Below, piece by piece: positions 42,630-53,600 of a stretch of 64,000 bases of DNA (its first letter is position 1; each line of letters opens with the position of its first letter). The notes below the pieces were generated by a model. That model was not told the origin of the DNA. It saw nothing but the letters and a program-made list of their open reading frames with translations, and did not search any database. The position numbers and the translations under genes were made by a program. Origin of the DNA: Neoarius graeffei (lineage: Eukaryota > Chordata > Actinopteri > Siluriformes > Ariidae); the NCBI RefSeq assembly GCF_027579695.1, contig NC_083571.1, positions 44,709,890 through 44,773,889 of the forward strand, written 5' to 3'.

Positions 42630-43003
42630 TTATTGGTTTCCTGGCACAGACCTGACTTTTGAGCACAGTCCACATTTTTTCGATGGAGTCGAGGTCAGGA
42701 CATTGGGAAGGCCAGTCCAAAAGCTTCATGTTATCCTGCTTTATCCATTGTCCTGCTGGAACATGAAATTGTGTCCAAGTTTTAACCATGTAGCTGATGG
42801 TTTGATGTTATTCTGAAGAATTCTGAGGTAGTCCTCCTTCTTCATTATTCTATTCACTTTGTGTAATGCAACAGTTCCACGAACAAGCAAAACAGCCCCA
42901 GAGCATGAGACAAGAGGGTCTTGTATGAGTTCAACTTGACTAATCTGACCATAAAATTTTCCTCCAGAAGGTTTTTCTTTGTCCATGCCATCAGCTGGAA
43001 ACT

Positions 43004-43387
43004 TTAATTGAGCTTAGGGGGTTTCTTTCTTGGACAGTAGCCTCTCAGGCCATGGTGATGTAAAACTTGCTTGACTGTAGACAGTGACACTGGTGCTCTA
43101 GCAGCTTCCAGTTCATGGCAGGCCTGTGCTTTGGTGGTTCCTGGGTTGTTACTTACCATCCAAACCAATTTCCTCTCAGCTGAGGATGACAGTTTGGGTC
43201 TTCTTTCAGCAAAGTGGCTTGGCAAAGTGGTTACATCTCCCAATAACTTGTACTTACATACAATTGTTGGAACTGATGATCTTGTAATCTGCAGTTGTTT
43301 AGAAATAGATTCAAGAGACATTCCTGGCTTGTGTAAATCTATGGTCCACTTTCTCAGATCTGCACTGACCTCCTTGGACTTTCTCAC
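43004..43387 (-). pseudogene. Tc1 transposase remnant (T1c), N-terminal
   Basis: 127 residues containing MRKSKEVSADLRKW, SLESISKQLQITRSS and, further on, STVKQVLHHHGLRGYCPRKK. These are the two helix-turn-helix units of the paired-like DNA-binding domain and the linker. It keeps more of the second unit than T1a or T1b. The catalytic domain is reduced to fragments at 42986-42741. Confidence 0.8.
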
Positions 43388-43574
43388 TGTAGTGTGTGTT
43401 GGTCAATCCAATGAGTGCTATCAAACAAGCAATTTTTGTGCTGGCACAGAGAAGCTACCAGCTATAGTCAATCATGATCACTAGCAGGAAGTTAAGAGGC
43501 CTTGGACTTGGCAAGTTAAAAGACAATTTGAAACTTTCAGCACCACTGAATTAATAATCTAAGTGGATGTATGC

Positions 43575-43940
43575 GGGGCGGCACAGTGGTGTAGTGGTTC
43601 GTGCTGTCGCCTCACAGCAAGAAGGTCCAGGTTTGAGCCCTGTGGCTGGCGAGGGCCTTTCTGTGTGGAGTTTGCATGTTCTCCCCGTGGGTTTCCTCCG
43701 GGTGCTCCGTTTTCCCCCACAGTCCAAAGACATGCAGGTTAGGTTAACTGGTGACTCTAAATTGACCGTAGGTGTGAATGTGAGTGTGAATGGTTGTCTG
43801 TGTCTATGTGTTAGCCCTGTGATGACCTGGCGACTTGTCCAGGGTGTACCCTGCCTTTTGCCCTGTAGTCAGCTGGGATAGGCTCCAGCTTGCCTGCGAC
43901 CCTGTAGAACAGGATAAAGCGGCTAGAGATAATGAGATGA
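43575..43940 (+). mobile_element. SINE-1 copy f
   Basis: Forward, full-length copy GGGGCGGCACAGTGGTGTAG...GAGATAATGAGATGA, inside T1c. It is bracketed by GTGGATGTATGC (43563-43574) and GTGGGTGTATGC (43941-43952). Confidence 0.9.
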
Positions 43941-44036
43941 GTGGGTGTATGCACACTTTTGAACCTGTATGTATAATTTTGACCCCGTGTTGATTTCAAA
44001 AAATCCAAAATAAATTAAAATATTGCACCAAATTCT

Positions 44037-44973
44037 TGCTTTAAGGTCGTCCTGCCCCACTAAAATGTAAGGTCCTGAGTTGCTGCTGGAAATAAGCCTG
44101 CTGGGCTTGGACATCAGTTCTAGACTCCCAAGTTACGGCCACTAATAGACATGACATTTGTCAATCTTGACCTGGATACATCATGCATCAGTGAGAATGC
44201 ACAAACAGGCATAGACATGCCAAGAGATTCATTGCTGCCAGCCCATATTTCTATTAGCACTCAAGTTCAATAAGGGCATATGCTATGGAGTACTGGACCT
44301 GGCAGGTAAAATGTTCTCCCTAACCATTCAAAAGTGCAAAGACTGAATTAGTTGGCAGGCAAGTTATAGTATAAACAAAGGATCTTGTTTCTGTATAAAG
44401 GGAAACGACGGCTCAGTGCCTGAGTAACATTTATGGGCAACTCGAAGCCATTGCTACATGATTAGTTGATTAGACCTGAAATGTCACTCAGTATGCACTC
44501 ATGCTGAAAGTTCTAACTTATTAAAACAGAAATTATTTCAGACAACTGCTAATAGAAGCAAATTCTTCTCAGCAACACAGGCCAGTATCTCATTTAACAT
44601 GATGATTGCACACTCTAATTCAGGGGACCGATTTCCACCACTTAATTAAATGCATGGTTGCAACATAAAAATTCTATTTTGTTGATTTACATAAACATTT
44701 TAAGTTGCAAACATGGTTCTGATGACTTGTGCTAACATAATAATGTTGCTAATTACATCAACTTGATACTGTGTGTAATTGAAACTCAAATTTCTGTGCT
44801 AATTGATTTAAAACAAAATTCAAGTTGGAGTAACTTCATGAAATCGATTTGACAATTTTGATCCACCTTGAATTCAAGATTTCAAGTCCCCTCCTCTACC
44901 ACCTTAACCTACCTGGACAAATTTAGACAGTTAAGACTATGTTAAAGGACATTTAGGCTGAACAAATACAATA
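44037..44973. other. Gene-free stretch
   Basis: No coding region, repeat end or RNA gene recognised. Confidence 0.5.
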
Positions 44974-44983
44974 CAATTTAGAC

Positions 44984-45360
44984 TTCCATCCATCCATTAT
45001 CTCTAGCCACTTATCCTGTTCTACAGGGTCGCAGGCAAGCTGGAGCCTATCCCAGCTGACTATGGGTGAGAGGCGGGGTACACCCTGGACAAGTCGCCAG
45101 GTCATCGCAGGGCTGACACACAGACACAAACAACCATTCACACTCACATTCACACCTACGGTCAATTTAGAGTCACCAGTTAACCTAACCTGCATGTCTT
45201 TGGACTGTGGGGGAAACCGGAGCACCCAGAGGAAACCCACGCGGACACGGGGAGAACATGAAAACTCCACACAGAAAGGCCCCATCGGCCACTGGGCTTG
45301 AACCCAGAACTTTCTTGCTGTGAGGCAACAGTGCTAACCACTACACCACCGTGCCGCCTC
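44984..45360 (-). mobile_element. SINE-1 copy g
   Basis: Reverse copy with a (CATC)n tail at the left and head at the right. The duplication CAATTTAGAC lies at 44974-44983 and 45361-45370. Confidence 0.9.
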
Positions 45361-45370
45361 CAATTTAGAC

Positions 45371-46371
45371 ATTTCAAGGTGAATATTATTTCATTGACAC
45401 AAACTCTACTAAAGCAATGAATTTGGGTATATTCTCAATTGTGATATTATCAACAGTGGACTTTTTTTTTTAAACAGAGGTTAGGCTACATCTGCTAATG
45501 CAGTTGATGGAATATGCTGTACTACTTTATGTAGCTAACACTAGTCGTAATTATCAGTGTAATTTGGTCATCCTACCATTTAGTTTTAGCATAGTAGTGG
45601 ATAAGAATGATAAAGTTTCATTTGACAAATCTGTTCAGCTAGAGAGGGCTTTTCATTTGTGTCGTGAGAAGGAAAAGCATGATTAAATTTTTGCTTATTC
45701 ATGTAACCATTAACTATACTGTGTAATCTAATTTCTTTCCATCACACGTTACTTGGCTTTAGCTGTTATCTCAATGGAGAACCAGGTTTTAAAGGAGTCA
45801 CAGATGTTTCAGATGTATTTAGTGTCCCAAAATCTGTTGTACTACCTTTAGAAGTGGCTTAGTCTTTTATATCATGCCAGCATTTAATCCTCAAAGAGGT
45901 GTACTAATGAATGAGCAAGCATTGTGTTAAAATTTTTCATACTGTTTCAAATACTGATTGTCTGCTTGCAAAAACATGTTCATTATCTCCTGCCCAAACG
46001 AAGTTTGGCGGGGGAAATAGAAACGTTGTCGGTCCGTCCATCCGTCTGTGTTTTTGTTTCCGGGTCATATCTTTAAAACTACTGAAGATATCTTCATGAA
46101 ACTTTGTATACATATCAAGCAACATGTAAACTGATGCCTTGTGCTAGGTTGGATTTTTGGAAAAAAATTTCAAAATTTTACATAAAAAATAGATTTTGAC
46201 TTAGTTTCTAAGAGTAATGTTAATTTCTGGAGCATATATCCAAAAACTATTCATGATACAGATTCGAAACTTGGTATACATGTTAACAAGGTGATGTAGA
46301 TGTGCCTTTTCATAGTAAAAAAAATTGAGAAATTTTAATTTTTCATATTTCCATGGAAACAATTTCACACT
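45371..46371. other. Gene-free stretch; fragment of repeat family R near its end
   Basis: Up to about 45985 nothing is recognised. From 45990 to about 46330 a moderately repetitive sequence starts AACGAAGTTTGGCGGGGGAA, with GTCCGTCCATCCGTCTG and ATCTTCATGAAACTTTG. The last phrase resembles the repeat family seen at 56261, 56800 and 60996. Confidence 0.45.
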
Positions 46372-46741
46372 GGGCGGCACGGTGGTGTAGTGGTTAGCGC
46401 TGTCACCTCACAGCAAGAAGGTCCGGGTTCGAGCCCCGTGGCCGGCGAGGGCCTTTCTGTGCGGAGTTTGCATGTCCTCCCCGTGTCCGCGTGGGTTTCC
46501 TCCGGGTGCTCCGGTTTCCCCCACAGTCCAAAGACATGCAGGTTAGGTTAACTGGTGACTCTAAATTGACCGTAGGTGTGAATGTGAGTGTGAATGGTTG
46601 TCTGTGTTTATGTGTCAGCCCTGTGATGACCTGGCGACTTGTCCAGGGTGTACCCCGCCTTTCACCCGTAGTCAGCTGGGATAGGCTCCAGCTTGCCTGC
46701 GACCCTGTAGAACAGGATAAAGTGGCTAGAGATAATGAGAT
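46372..46741 (+). mobile_element. SINE-1 copy h
   Basis: Best-preserved forward copy: GGGCGGCACGGTGGTGTAGT at the head, B-box region GGGTTCGAGCCCC, central CAGTCCAAAGACATGCAGGT, and 3' end GATAATGAGATG. It abuts a T3 fragment. Confidence 0.9.
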
Positions 46742-46764
46742 GCACTAGTATGTGTGTATATAAA

Positions 46765-46936
46765 AAATATACACACACGATCAGCCATAATCATCAAATT
46801 CAAAACAAAAAAAATGGCTCGGAATATTTCACTTTACGTGTAATGAATATACAATATATGAAAGTTTACCTTTTTTTTTAAATTCAATTATGAAAATTTT
46901 TCACGATATTCAAATTGTTTGAGATGCACTTGTAGA
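46765..46936 (-). mobile_element. Tc1 T3 terminal fragment (copy b)
   Basis: Reverse of the T3a left end: ATTTCACTTTACGTGTAATG and GAAAGTTTACC, finishing TTTGAGATGCACTTGTAG. Only the terminal about 170 bp remain. Confidence 0.75.
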
Positions 46937-47035
46937 TTTACAAAATGATTAGAAATATTTTACAAAATGAGCTTAAAACTAGAGTTAAAACCCTTTTACA
47001 GAGTTTACATGTTTGGCACTGTGGTTTATAATTTG

Positions 47036-47943
47036 TACAGTAACAGTCAAAAGAAATCTGAACACACCCGATTCATTGTTCTTTGTTTTTATTAATTAAG
47101 ACACTTCATGTGTCAAATTAATGATGGATGTCGTTTTTCTTTACTTAGTTGAGCGGTTCGTGACATAGTATGGATTACTACAGCTGTCGAATAGGGCTAT
47201 TTACTGTTTGATCTCAAAAGCATTAAGGCGGCAAGAAATTCCACTAATTAACTTTTGACGAGGAACGCCTGTTAATTGAAAAGCATTCCAGGTGACGACC
47301 TCGTGAAGCAGGTTAAGATGACGCCAGTAGAGTGTAAAGCGTCATCTAAAATATGAAATGTATTTTGTTTTTTTCAACACGATTCCATAGTTTTGATGTC
47401 TTCAGTATTGCTCGATAATGTAGAAAATAATCATAATACAGAAAAACCAAACTCTTGACTGATAAAAATTGTTAGCCTGTCTAAAAATGTCTAAAACCTT
47501 GCTAGCGAAGTGTGATTTCTTTACTAAATGAAAGTCAGGCTTTGGTCAAGTTGTTAAATAGGTGCGATAATGAAACAATCATAAGCCTCAACAATTTTCT
47601 ATTGTGTAAATCAGATAAAAGAATGTCTGCAAAATCACGACGATTATTGTATTTTGAAATGTCAAAATGGAAATACTTTTCAATGAAGAGCTGTGCCTTG
47701 TCAAAAGTTAAATCAGTGGAATTTCTTGCCTTCTTAATGTGTTTGACACTATCAAACAGTAAATAATAAAAACACAGTAAACAGCCCTGTTCCACGACTG
47801 TAGTAATCCATATTATGTCAAGAACCGCTCAACTAAGTAAAGAGAAACGACATCCATCATTACTTTAAGACATGAAGTGACAATAAATAAAAAAGAAAAA
47901 ACACTGAATTAGTTAGGGTCACCAAAATTTTGACTGGTACTGA
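47036..47943. mobile_element. MITE with long (about 210-bp) terminal inverted repeats
   Basis: Left arm 47036 to about 47250 and right arm about 47700-47943 are inverted copies. They share GATGGATGTCGTTT, TTTACTTAGTTGAGCGGTTC and GGCAAGAAATTCCACT. The outer ends CAGTAACAGTC and CAGTACCAGTC fit a Tc1-type family. The central 450 bp has no transposase, and open frames in it are short. Confidence 0.75.
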
Positions 47944-48289
47944 CTGTGCACACACAATTATTGGAACCGCTTGTAAAGATTAGTAAAATGGGTTGGGGGG
48001 AATCCACCTTTTGCTGAAGTTGCTTCATCTCGCACTGAAAAAATGAGAAAAATCCAACCTTTAATTGAAATACATTTATTCAGAGAAAAACAAATCCCTC
48101 GTCAAGAACTTAATTTTCAACAAAACATGTGCCACTATTATTGACACCCCTGGAAACGATAATGAAAATATAACAACTGAACCATGTTTCCCATTTAAAT
48201 TGTACATTTTTTATTTGCTTGGCAGGGTGTAGGAACTGTCGAGCTATAATCCATGACTTCCTTTTCGACTGTGGTAGAATTATGAGGAT

Positions 48290-48480
48290 GGGCAGCACGG
48301 TGGTGTAGTGGTCAGCACTGTCACCTCACAGCAACAAGGTTCTGGGTTCGAGCCCATTGGCCTTTCTGTGTGGAGTTTGCATGTTCTCCCCATGTCTGTG
48401 TGGGTTTCCTCTGGGTGCTCCGGTTTCCCCCACAGTCCAAAGACATGCAGTTAGGTTAACTGGTGACTCTAAATTGCCCA
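48290..48480 (+). mobile_element. SINE-1 copy i, 3'-truncated
   Basis: Forward head and central domain (GGGCAGCACGGTGGTGTAGT to ACTCTAAATTG), then broken. The rest of the SINE is missing. Confidence 0.85.
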
Positions 48481-48596
48481 CATGCGTGTGAGTGCTCAGA
48501 AAGGAACTGGCCACCCTACTGCTGCAATTCTGGCCAAGTCAACCCAACCCAGAGCGGGTTCAGCAGTAACAACGACCTCAAATATGAGGGAACACG

Positions 48597-49110
48597 TACC
48601 CCTTTTCCACCAAATCAGTTCCAGGGCTGGTTCGGGGCCGGTGCTTAGCTTGGAACCGGGTTTTCTGTTTCCACTGACAAAGAACTGGCTCTGGGCCAGA
48701 AAAACTGGTTCCAGGGTAGCACCAACTCTTTGCTGGGCTAGAGGAAAGAACTGCTTACGTCAGCCGGGGGGGGGGGGATTGTTAAGACCAACAACAAAAG
48801 CAAGACCGCGAGAGGGTGCCATTTTTAAATAAGCGACGAGATATCATGGATGTAGTAAAGCAGCAGTCATCCATTATTGTTGCTGCTTCTTCTTCGCCGT
48901 GTTGCTGTTGCTTCGATGTTCGTGCCAAGGTTTATGCAAACGCAGCGACGTGACTGACGTATACAGCGACGTAACTGACGTATACAGTGACGTAATGACG
49001 TGGCTCCCCTTAGCACCCCGAGCTATGGAAAAGCAAACTGGTTCTCAGCTGGTTCGCAAGTTGAATGAGTTGTGAACCAGCCCTGGAACTGATTTGGTGG
49101 AAAAGGGGTA
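48597..49110. mobile_element. MITE with 37-bp terminal inverted repeats
   Basis: Left end TACCCCTTTTCCACCAAATC... and right end ...GATTTGGTGGAAAAGGGGTA are inverted copies over about 37 bp. 514 bp, no ORF. Near 48941-49001 it carries tandem GACGTAACTGACGTATACA-like units. I cannot fix its superfamily, and no clear duplication beyond TA is visible. Confidence 0.75.
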
Positions 49111-49599
49111 ACAGAGGCCAAATTCCCTTAGACATCCATCAACAGGGGAGAGATAAGAGAACACAAACCAAACGAGGGAGAAGTGTGCTGACCTTCATAA
49201 ACCAAGGAATGGTTACATTTATTTAAAAAAAAAAATTCACTCTTTCATTTCTACTGTAAGGGCACTCATAAAAAGCAGAAATCAACTGGAACAGTTACAA
49301 ACTTGTCTGGAAGGGGATGTACGTTTAATTTTACATTGAGGAGGAGGGTATGAGGGCATGCAAAAAAATAAGAGAGAAAAAAAACCACCCCACCCCATCC
49401 TTGAAGATGGTAAGAGAGGCAAAAAAAAAAAAAAAATCCACAAGGATCACTGCAATTTACCAACAAGTAAAATCTTAGTGTTTCCAAGTCTCCAAAGCCA
49501 ACATCAGACACCACCTCCATGCCAACAGATTATTTGGAAGGTATGCCAGAAAAAAAAAAAAAAAAAAAAAAGACATTTTCTGTCAGTTAACGACAAATG

Positions 49600-50205
49600 T
49601 AAAGTGTCTTGCAAAAGTATTCCCCCCTCCCCCCCTTGGTGTTTGTCCTGTTTTGTTGCATCACAAGCTGGAATTAAAATTGATTTTGGGGGGATTAGCA
49701 CCATTTGATTTACACAATGTGCCTACAACTTTAAAGGTGCAAATTGTTTTATTGTGACAATAATTAAGATGAAAAAAAATGGAGGGTGCATAGGTATTCA
49801 CCCCCAAGTCAATACTTTGTAGAGCCACCTTTTGCTGCAATTACAGCTGCAAATCTCTTGGGGTCTCTATTAGCTTGGCACATCTAGCCACTGGGATTTT
49901 TGCCCGTTCCTCAAGGCAAAACTGCTCCAACTCCTTCAAGTTAGATGGGTTGCATTGGTGTTCAGCAATCTTCAAGTTATGCTGCAGATTCTCAAACCTT
50001 CGTCCCAGTCTCAAACCTCTAGCTGACTCAAACAGGTTTTCCTCCAGAATTGCCCTGCATTTAGTGCCATCCAGCTTTCCTGTCCCTGCAGGTGAAAAAC
50101 ATCCCCACAGCATGATGCTGCCACCACCATGTTTCACTGTAGAATGTTTTTTTTTTTTTTAGGGCATTTCCCATGATGGCCAAAAAGTTAAATTTTAGTC
50201 TCATC
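49600..50205 (-). mobile_element. Tc1-like fragment, family T5
   Basis: Begins AAAGTGTCTTGCAAAAGTAT, a common Tc1 terminus. Minus-strand coding traces include KHGGGSIMLWGCFSP, then a jump to LEQFCLEERAKIPVARC, showing an internal deletion that removes the catalytic residues. It ends where T2b resumes (ACTTTGACTGGAAC). Confidence 0.75.
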
Positions 50206-50740
50206 AACTTTGACTGGAACTGCGTTCTATGGACTGATGTAACAAAAATGAAGCTTTCTGGCAATAAACACTCAAGGTGGGTTTGGTGTAAAAGAAGGAT
50301 GGCTATAATGAAAAGAACCCAATCCTAATTGTAAAATATGGTGGAGGTTCTGCGTTGTTTTGGGACTGTCTTTCGTCCAAAGGCCCTGGAAACCTTATGG
50401 TACACGGCGTCATGGACTCCATGAAATACCAGGAAATTTTAAATCTAAATCTGGCTGCCTCCGTCAGGAAACTAAAACTGGGTCATCATTGGATCTTCCA
50501 GCAGGACAATGATCCGAAGCACGTGTCCAAATCAACACAGAAATGGCTCGCTGAGCTCAGAATCAAGCTTCTGTCATGCCATGGCCATCTCAGTCCCCTG
50601 ACCTGAACCCCATTGAAAACCTGTGGGGTGAGCTGAAGAGGAGAGAGCACAAGAGAGGGCCGAGGACCCTGGATGATCTGGAGAGACTGTGTAAAGAGGA
50701 ACGGTTTCAGATGCCCTGCTCTGTATTTCCAACCTTATAA
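50206..50740 (+). pseudogene. Tc1 transposase of T2b, C-terminal part
   Basis: Frames read FDWNCVLWTDV-like sequence, then SMKYQEILNLNLAASVRKL, HWIFQQDNDPKHVSKSTQKW at 50490-50550 and, in a shifted frame, [20 protein letters not shown] to about 50660. The D and E residues are present but frames are broken. Confidence 0.78.
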
Positions 50741-51005
50741 AATGTTATAGGAGAAGCCTCTGTACTGCAAAGGGAGGTTATACAAAGCATTAAATGCAGG
50801 GTTGCCAATAATAATAATGGCACGTGTTTTTATTGAAAATAGTTTTGGGTTTTTTTGATGACAGATTTGTTCATCTTTTTCAATTGAAAGGTTGGCTTTT
50901 TCTCATTTTTGTTAGTCTGAGATGAAGCTGCTTCACCAAAAGGTGGATTTTTTTCCAATAATTGTGGAGGGCACTGGACAGATGGATGTCAAAACATGTT
51001 CCAGG

Positions 51006-51038
<33 letters not shown>

Positions 51039-51268
51039 CTGATTTTTCGGCAGTTTTTCCAGAATTCAACCACAGCGACATCGGCAAGTTTTCCCAGACC
51101 ACTCTATATATTTATAAAATAATTGCACATCTTAACTGGACTCATCCATTTGGTTTAAAGCTGATGATAAAGTGACATTTTCTTCGATGATCTTATAGAC
51201 AGTTACTGCATCAGCTCACAATTAGTCATTATAGCACTTTCTAAATGTTTCTCTTAAGTAGAAATACT

Positions 51269-51800
51269 TACACTACCGTTCAAACGTTTGGGGTCACTTT
51301 GAAATGTCCTTATTTTTGAAAGAAAAGCACTGTTCTTTTCAATGAAGATCACTTTAAACTAATCAGAAATCCACTCTATACATTGCTAATGTGGTAAATG
51401 ACTATTCTAGCTGCAAATGTCTGGTTTTTGGTGCAATATCTCCATAGGTGTATAGAGGCCCATTTCCAGCAACTCTCACTCCAGTGTTCTAATGGTACAA
51501 TGTGTTTGCTCATTGCCTCAGAAGGCTAATGGATGATTAGAAAACCCTTGTACAATCATGTTAGCACAGCTGAAAACAGTTGAGCTCTTTAGAGAAGCTA
51601 TAAAACTGACCTTCCTTTGAGCAGATTGAGTTTCTGGAGCATCACATTTGTGGGGTCGATTAAATGCTCAAAATGGCCAGAAAAATGTCTTGACTATATT
51701 TTCTATTCGTTTTACAACTTATGGTGGTAAATAAAAGTGTGACTTTTCATGGAAAACACAAAATTGTCTGGGTGACCCCAAACTTTTGAACGGTAGTGTA
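51269..51800. mobile_element. Tc1-type MITE
   Basis: 532 bp with inverted ends TACACTACCGTTCAAACGTT and AACTTTTGAACGGTAGTGTA, bounded by TA. No transposase. It is of a type widespread in fish genomes. Confidence 0.85.
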
Positions 51801-52332
51801 CGTGTAGATGCTGCATTTTGGTCACTGATGTAGTATTCGCCATCAAAAAACAGTTTACCATTAGCCTAATAGGAGTAACTGACTTCTGCAGTTAGCAGAT
51901 AAAATAAATCCTCTTACAAGAGATGATTCAATCGTCTTATTTTAAATGAAACACATACCTGCCTGTATTCAAGCATTTCTGGGTGGACGATTAAGTCTCC
52001 TGTGATCGAATCTTAAAAACACTCCAGTCTTCTCAACACAAAAGTTGATTCACTTCCTTTGGGGTCCAAAAGTTACAATAAAATCACCTCTTAAGAACAC
52101 ACAACCCTCTTAAAGCAACAGCAGAGCGAAAAGAACGTACTACATACATACATATTTTTATACACCTGTGATCTGTTTTATAGTACAAAAAAAAAAAAAA
52201 AAACCCAAACATAATACAATTAAAAAAAAAAAAATCCTTTAAGGTGAAGACTGTTGGTCCTATTAATTAAATATAGTCACAATAGTTATGGTCCTCTGCA
52301 GCTCAGCCTTTTAGTCCGACTTGGACAATACA
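51801..52332. other. Downstream flank and probable 3' UTR of slc30a6
   Basis: Directly follows the slc30a6 stop on the minus strand. I find no clear AATAAA in that orientation. Two A-rich runs near 52185 and 52220 and no ORF. Confidence 0.45.
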
Positions 52333-52857
52333 TCAGTGTTTATACTGACTGCTCTGTGAAGGCAGCAGATTGCTTCCATAAATGTTTGAAGCTGCACTAA
52401 AAGTCGTCCTGTAGCTCTGAATGGAGGGGATTCTCGGTCCTGTCCCCAAACCTACACCCAGGCTGCTTCCTGGCTGCATTAAGCCCTGACCGAGCACTGT
52501 ATTGTACGGAGAAGATCCGTACGCAAGGCCCAAGTTATAAGGTCGCTGCTGATGAATATTTGGGAGTAAAACAGGCCGCACATTCCTGCCAGGTGTGTTG
52601 AAGGAGAACTCGGGTGGTGGGCTGCTCAGTTTAGACGGAGTGGAAGTCAGTGGGTCTGGTTCTTCAAGTTGTTTTCCAGGTGAAATTGTGATATCGGAGA
52701 GGTTGAGAGGACCAGTGGACAAGGATGGACGTGTCCAATCGTCCTTGAAGATCTGGACGGTGAGTGTGGAGACGAGTGTGTGGAGACGATTGGTCACGTG
52801 AGCCAGCACCATTTGCTCGTTGGCGTCCCGCCGGATGCGCACGTGGATAGAGCCGGC
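52333..52857 (-). CDS. slc30a6: slc30a6 (ZnT6) last coding exon
   Basis: Begins after the splice acceptor ...AACATAG (52860-52858) with AGSIHVRIRRDANEQMVLAH and runs to the stop at 52333 (174 codons plus stop). The first 40 residues finish the cytosolic C-terminal domain of ZnT6 (VSTLTVQIFKDDW). The rest is the Ser/Pro-rich tail with SSPPPEFSFNTPGRN, a motif of vertebrate ZnT6. ZnT6 lacks some zinc-binding residues of other ZnTs and works as a partner of ZnT5, moving zinc into the early secretory pathway (known biology). The preceding exon joins in frame (GSL|AGS). Confidence 0.93.
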   Translation of the reverse strand, partial: AGSIHVRIRRDANEQMVLAHVTNRLHTLVSTLTVQIFKDDWTRPSLSTGPLNLSDITISPGKQLEEPDPLTSTPSKLSSPPPEFSFNTPGRNVRPVLLPNIHQQRPYNLGLAYGSSPYNTVLGQGLMQPGSSLGVGLGTGPRIPSIQSYRTTFSAASNIYGSNLLPSQSSQYKH

Positions 52858-52993
52858 CTATGTTTCCAAGAAAACAAACAAACGTGATTACTTAAATAAC
52901 CTAAAGTTACCAACAGTTACTAAAGTGAGGGCCTGTCTTCATTTATGGGATTCTCAAAGGTTGAAACAACATTAAACAAAACAAGATGACATG

Positions 52994-53600
52994 CCCGGTG
53001 TCCGAAATCGCTCCCTACTCACTATATAGTGGGGACGCCATTTTGGAGTGCTGTCCAAAATGATAGTGAGGATTATTTACACCCTATATAGTGCACTCAA
53101 AGTATCCCACAATGCATCCCGAAAAGTAGTGTACAACCGATGATCACTAACCAAAGCAATATATCCAATCATGCATTGCGGTCGTGCTGAAAGAAAAGTC
53201 GCAAATTTGGTTTAATAAAAGGCAGCGGCAAAGGAGAAATTATTCAGCCTTGATTGAACAGTGGGAAATATTATACGCTCAGTATAACATGTATTTATCA
53301 CAAAAATACATGCGTGTATTTATTATTTTGAAAACCCACCAGCCGACTGATCTGGCATGTTTTAATTGTGCATCACGTGATAATTACAGCTGGGGTCAGA
53401 CAGACACCGTCTTTCATGCAAGCAAGACTTAATCAGTCTTCAATATGCTTCATTTTTGCGCTGTTTTTGCTTGTTCAAACAGAGAAATAGATAAAAGGCA
53501 TTACAGTCTCCCCGCTATCAAGAGAAATGTTAACAAATGGAAGCAAATGCTTCAAGAACAATGAGGAAATGAGTGATTAAAGAATATGAGGAGAGGAGCT
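52994..53600 (+). mobile_element. Possible DNA-transposon remnant with a THAP-type finger
   Basis: Starts GGTGTCCGAAATCGCTCCCT followed by ACTATATAGTG repeats, a sequence type found at ends of fish DNA transposons. About 450 bp on comes a short THAP-like ORF. The opposite terminus is not seen, so the link between the two is inference. Confidence 0.4.
53445..53564 (+). pseudogene. THAP zinc-finger fragment (39 residues)
   Basis: Reads MLHFCAVFACSNR..., then KRHYSLPAIKRNVNKW, and stops. C-x4-C followed by SNR and a Y-x-L-P motif is the N-terminal half of a THAP domain, the DNA-binding module of P-element-type transposases and host THAP proteins. The second zinc-ligand pair (C..H) is absent. 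It lies in the last intron of slc30a6, antisense to the gene. Confidence 0.5.

Larger units (their letters stand above)
42630..44036 (-). mobile_element. Tc1-like transposon, family T1 copy c, left-truncated
   Basis: The most diverged T1 copy. The left terminal repeat is absent. On the right, T1 inner repeat sequence (TGTATAATTTTGACCC, GTGTTGATTTCA) ends near 44036. A SINE interrupts it at 43575-43940. Confidence 0.78.
47948..50973 (+). mobile_element. Tc1-like transposon, family T2 copy b, multiply interrupted
   Basis: The left inverted repeat starts CACAATTATTGGAACCGC and the right ends CCAATAATTGTGGAGGGC. Between them are a truncated SINE (48290-48480), a MITE (48597-49110) and a piece of another Tc1 (49600-50205). 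Remaining transposase traces: CATGCCAACAGATTATTTGG near 49520, and 50206-50740. Confidence 0.82.

Noticed and set aside
43575-43650. tRNA genes suggested by B-box sequences in SINE heads
   Set aside because: Head sequences deviate from tRNA folding and are attached to SINE bodies with target duplications.
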